Shown piece by piece: positions 6,316 through 8,187 of a DNA stretch of 8,187 nt. The notes beneath the pieces are model-generated. The model was not told the DNA's origin. It ran no database searches and saw only the letters and a program-made list of their open reading frames with translations. The DNA comes from Desulfobacteraceae bacterium. Its GTDB lineage: Bacteria; Desulfobacterota; Desulfobulbia; Desulfobulbales; Desulfobulbaceae. Location: NCBI GenBank assembly GCA_022837185.1, contig JALHJD010000125.1:1-8187 (forward strand), written 5' to 3'. Position 1 is the first letter of the stretch; each line of letters begins with the position of its first letter. A program made the translations under genes and the position numbers.

Positions 6316-7506
6316 TCACCTCCCGGCGGTCGTCGTTTCGCGTCCGGCCTGCCTGACGGCCTCGAAATACTTTTCCCGGCACATATTCTCGATCTCCAGC
6401 AGACCGCGGAACGGCTCATTGAAGTCCACCGTGCCGACGGTGAACAGTCCGTGGCCCCAGACAACGGCCCCGCGCCTTTCCCGGACGGCAGGGGGAAGGG
6501 TATGGCACAGCCCGGTGGGGCCGGTTCCGACTTCTCCCGGCACGATGGGGATATCCTCGATGAACCGTTCGCGCGGGCACCGGATGTGACACCGGTCCCG
6601 GTCGGGACAATTGGTCATTTCGCAGTCCATGGACAGGATAACGGTGAATTTGGGGTGTCCGTGCAGGATGGCCCGGCTGGGGGTGCGGAGATAAATGGTC
6701 GTGTGGGCCGCCAGTTCGCTGGAAGCGGTGATGCCGGTGGTGGATGAGCCGTCCAGGGGACAGGGATCGATGCACCCCGCCAGTTCGTCAAGCGAACTGC
6801 CGGTCTGACTGATGAAGACGGTGTCATGCAGCCGATAGGAGATGTTGCCGAAGTAGGAGTCGACCAGGCCGTATTCCACGGTGAGGCGGCCTGCTTCGAT
6901 CATGGCCTCGGTGACCTGCGCCGCCCCGGCGAAGGGGCCGGTCTTGAGTTCCGGCGGCGATTGCCGGGGGGCGGGCAGCAGGGACCGGGCCCGGGCGAAA
7001 GCGTCGTGTTCTTCGGCGGTCGCTGTCCCGGCCCGGACACGGGCCAGATAGTCGGAGAAAAAGAGGACGAAGCAGGAGAAGCAGACCGAACTGAAGGTGA
7101 CAAAGGCCTGTTCGGGGCTGACCGTCCCGAAGGCGACCACCTGGACGCCGCCGGAGCCGGTCACGATGACCGATTTTCGTTTTTTCAGGTGTTCCAGGAT
7201 GGCGCCGGGGGTGAATGAACGGCTGACCGGCAGGTCGTGGAGAAAGGTCCTGGTTTCGCAGTCCCGCGGGGTGACCGGTCCGGGTCCCCTTGCGGCGAGG
7301 AACCGGATGATGGTCTGATACGGTTCGGCGGGAGCGGCGCAGATCAGGGAATTGCTCCGCATGTCCTCCAGGACCGGTTCCAGCACGCTTTGCCGTTCAT
7401 CGGCCCGGTTCCAGACGATTTCATCGTCCAGGCCGCAGACCAGGGGATCGGCCGCCAGCCCGGCGGCGATCATTTTGCCGGCGTATTTGTCAACCAGCTC
7501 TTTCAT
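6316..7506 (-). CDS. Class II aldolase/adducin-family protein with degenerate N-terminal repeat
   Basis: A 396-residue protein, about twice the size of simple class II aldolases such as FucA. The C-terminal half (about 195-385) carries the zinc-dependent aldolase set: GN (220-221), SQTGSS (233-238), SSE with Glu264 matching the catalytic Glu73 of FucA, HGH (His282, His284) and GHG (His352) as zinc ligands. Such enzymes split a sugar phosphate into dihydroxyacetone phosphate and an aldehyde. The N-terminal half (about 52-150) seems to repeat the same fold without the histidines: NSLICAAPAEPYQTII, FLHDLPV and VIVTGSGGVQVVAFGTVSPEQAF align with 277-292, 315-321 and 347-366. A cysteine-rich insert (Cys295, 300, 306, 310) follows HGH. 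ATG 7506 has a GGAGG site three bases upstream and overlaps the oxidoreductase gene by 17 bases, implying coupled translation. Substrate is unknown; fuculose-, rhamnulose- or methylthioribulose-phosphate-like compounds are possible. Confidence 0.88.
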   Translation of the reverse strand: MKELVDKYAGKMIAAGLAADPLVCGLDDEIVWNRADERQSVLEPVLEDMRSNSLICAAPAEPYQTIIRFLAARGPGPVTPRDCETRTFLHDLPVSRSFTPGAILEHLKKRKSVIVTGSGGVQVVAFGTVSPEQAFVTFSSVCFSCFVLFFSDYLARVRAGTATAEEHDAFARARSLLPAPRQSPPELKTGPFAGAAQVTEAMIEAGRLTVEYGLVDSYFGNISYRLHDTVFISQTGSSLDELAGCIDPCPLDGSSTTGITASSELAAHTTIYLRTPSRAILHGHPKFTVILSMDCEMTNCPDRDRCHIRCPRERFIEDIPIVPGEVGTGPTGLCHTLPPAVRERRGAVVWGHGLFTVGTVDFNEPFRGLLEIENMCREKYFEAVRQAGRETTTAGR

Positions 7507-8187
7507 TCTCCTCCAGACCGAGCTGCCGTATTTTCTCCTCCGTGGGCAGACCGTTCTCGTCCAGGCCGCGTATCCGGTAGTATTTCGCCCTCGCCTCCAG
7601 GAACGCCCGCCGGTCAAGGGGGCCGATGGGGACGGCCGTACCGCCGCTCCCCGCTTCCTCGAAGAAGCGCGCGGGCAGGTCGTCGTCCGCGGCGGAGAAG
7701 CCGTTGCGCGCGTTCATGATCCGCTCCTGGTAGTAAATGCGTTCGCCGATTTCGAGCAGGTCCTGGGCGGATGACGCCACGCCGGTGACGGCGGTGTAGG
7801 CCCGGGCATACTCTTCCAGGCCGGCGGCAAAAAAGATGAACTTGCAGGCGGTCAGGGAATCAACGACCCCGTTCTGATCCTCGGCGATCTTGATGATGCG
7901 GGCTTTGCCGCTGAAGGTGAAGCGGTCGGTGGCCACGGGCTTGCGCAGGATTTCATGGCTGACGGGGTATGCCCTCAGGTGGCAGCCGCCCCGGGTGGAC
8001 AGGGCATAGGCCAGGGACATGCCGTATGCCCCGCGCGGATCATAGGCGGGCAGTTCGAGCCCCTTGACCGCCATGGAAGCGGTGGGCTTTCCATGGTCGC
8101 GGGCAAGGGCCCGGGACCCCTTGCCCAGTTCCCTGCCGAGGCTGGTGGAGCCGGTGCCGGTTTCATGCAGCAGGCGGAGGAGGTGGG
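7490..8187 (-). CDS. Aldehyde:ferredoxin oxidoreductase (tungsten type), C-terminal part, 5'-truncated
   Basis: The frame is open from the right edge (first full codon at 8185) to TGA at 7490, showing 231 C-terminal residues of a family normally about 570-620 long. Members use tungsto-bispterin and a [4Fe-4S] cluster to oxidise aldehydes to acids with ferredoxin as acceptor, in the cytosol of anaerobes. Diagnostic stretches are VKGLELPAYDPRGAYG (visible residues 40-55), YALSTRGGCHLRAYP, and DSLTACKF, which sits where the family has its DxxGLC pterin motif. Cys114 there corresponds to the fourth cluster ligand (Cys494 of Pyrococcus furiosus AOR). GERIYYQERIMNARNGF and YYRIRGLDENGLPT near the end are also typical. 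The first three cluster cysteines lie outside the window. The end overlaps the aldolase-like gene by 17 bases, so they form one unit. Substrate cannot be told from this part; other family members (for example formaldehyde- or glyceraldehyde-type) are not excluded. Confidence 0.93.
   Translation of the reverse strand, partial: HLLRLLHETGTGSTSLGRELGKGSRALARDHGKPTASMAVKGLELPAYDPRGAYGMSLAYALSTRGGCHLRAYPVSHEILRKPVATDRFTFSGKARIIKIAEDQNGVVDSLTACKFIFFAAGLEEYARAYTAVTGVASSAQDLLEIGERIYYQERIMNARNGFSAADDDLPARFFEEAGSGGTAVPIGPLDRRAFLEARAKYYRIRGLDENGLPTEEKIRQLGLEENERAG

Noticed and set aside
7507..7617. Upstream extension of the aldolase frame to a start at 7617 (37 more residues)
   Set aside because: The extension lies wholly within the AOR coding region, is Arg-rich without family resemblance, and ATG 7506 has its own GGAGG site.

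Overview
The window is GC-rich, densely coding bacterial chromosome carrying seven protein genes, two of them cut by the window edges. A tungsten-type aldehyde:ferredoxin oxidoreductase, a ferrous-iron transporter FeoB and a 67K-type SppA together suggest an anaerobic, Gram-negative bacterium. Desulfobacterota or a Geobacter/Desulfuromonas-like lineage is my best guess, but this comes from gene content and protein style, not from a phylogenetic marker. I saw no RNA genes, insertion sequences, CRISPR arrays or phage genes.

Layout, left to right: (1) feoB on + (1-2040) lacks its first roughly 55-60 codons. (2) mtnA on - (2069-3163) converges on feoB with only 28 bases between the stops. (3) A small PEGA-like lipoprotein gene on - (3201-3563) lies 37 bases upstream of mtnA and probably shares its transcript. 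(4) A 216-base divergent promoter region follows. (5) sppA on + (3780-5678) starts at TTG. (6) A 163-base AT-rich regulatory region with inverted repeats and a candidate promoter comes next. (7) A MarR-family regulator lies on + (5842-6270). (8) It converges on a two-gene unit read leftward from beyond the right edge: an aldehyde:ferredoxin oxidoreductase (C-terminal 231 residues visible) whose end overlaps by 17 bases the start of a class II aldolase-like protein.

The most interesting part is the right end. The aldolase-like protein keeps the full class II aldolase catalytic set (Glu and three zinc His) in its C-terminal half. Its N-terminal half looks like a second, degenerate copy of the same fold that has lost the zinc ligands. 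A four-cysteine insertion follows the HxH motif of the active half. Translational coupling to an aldehyde-oxidising tungstoenzyme suggests a route in which the aldolase releases an aldehyde that is oxidised to an acid with ferredoxin reduction. mtnA lies about 3 kb away, and methylthioribulose-1-phosphate, the MtnA product, is a known substrate of some class II aldolases. This raises a testable but speculative link to methylthioadenosine salvage. The remaining genes (iron uptake, membrane peptide clearance, lipoprotein) look like ordinary housekeeping neighbours.
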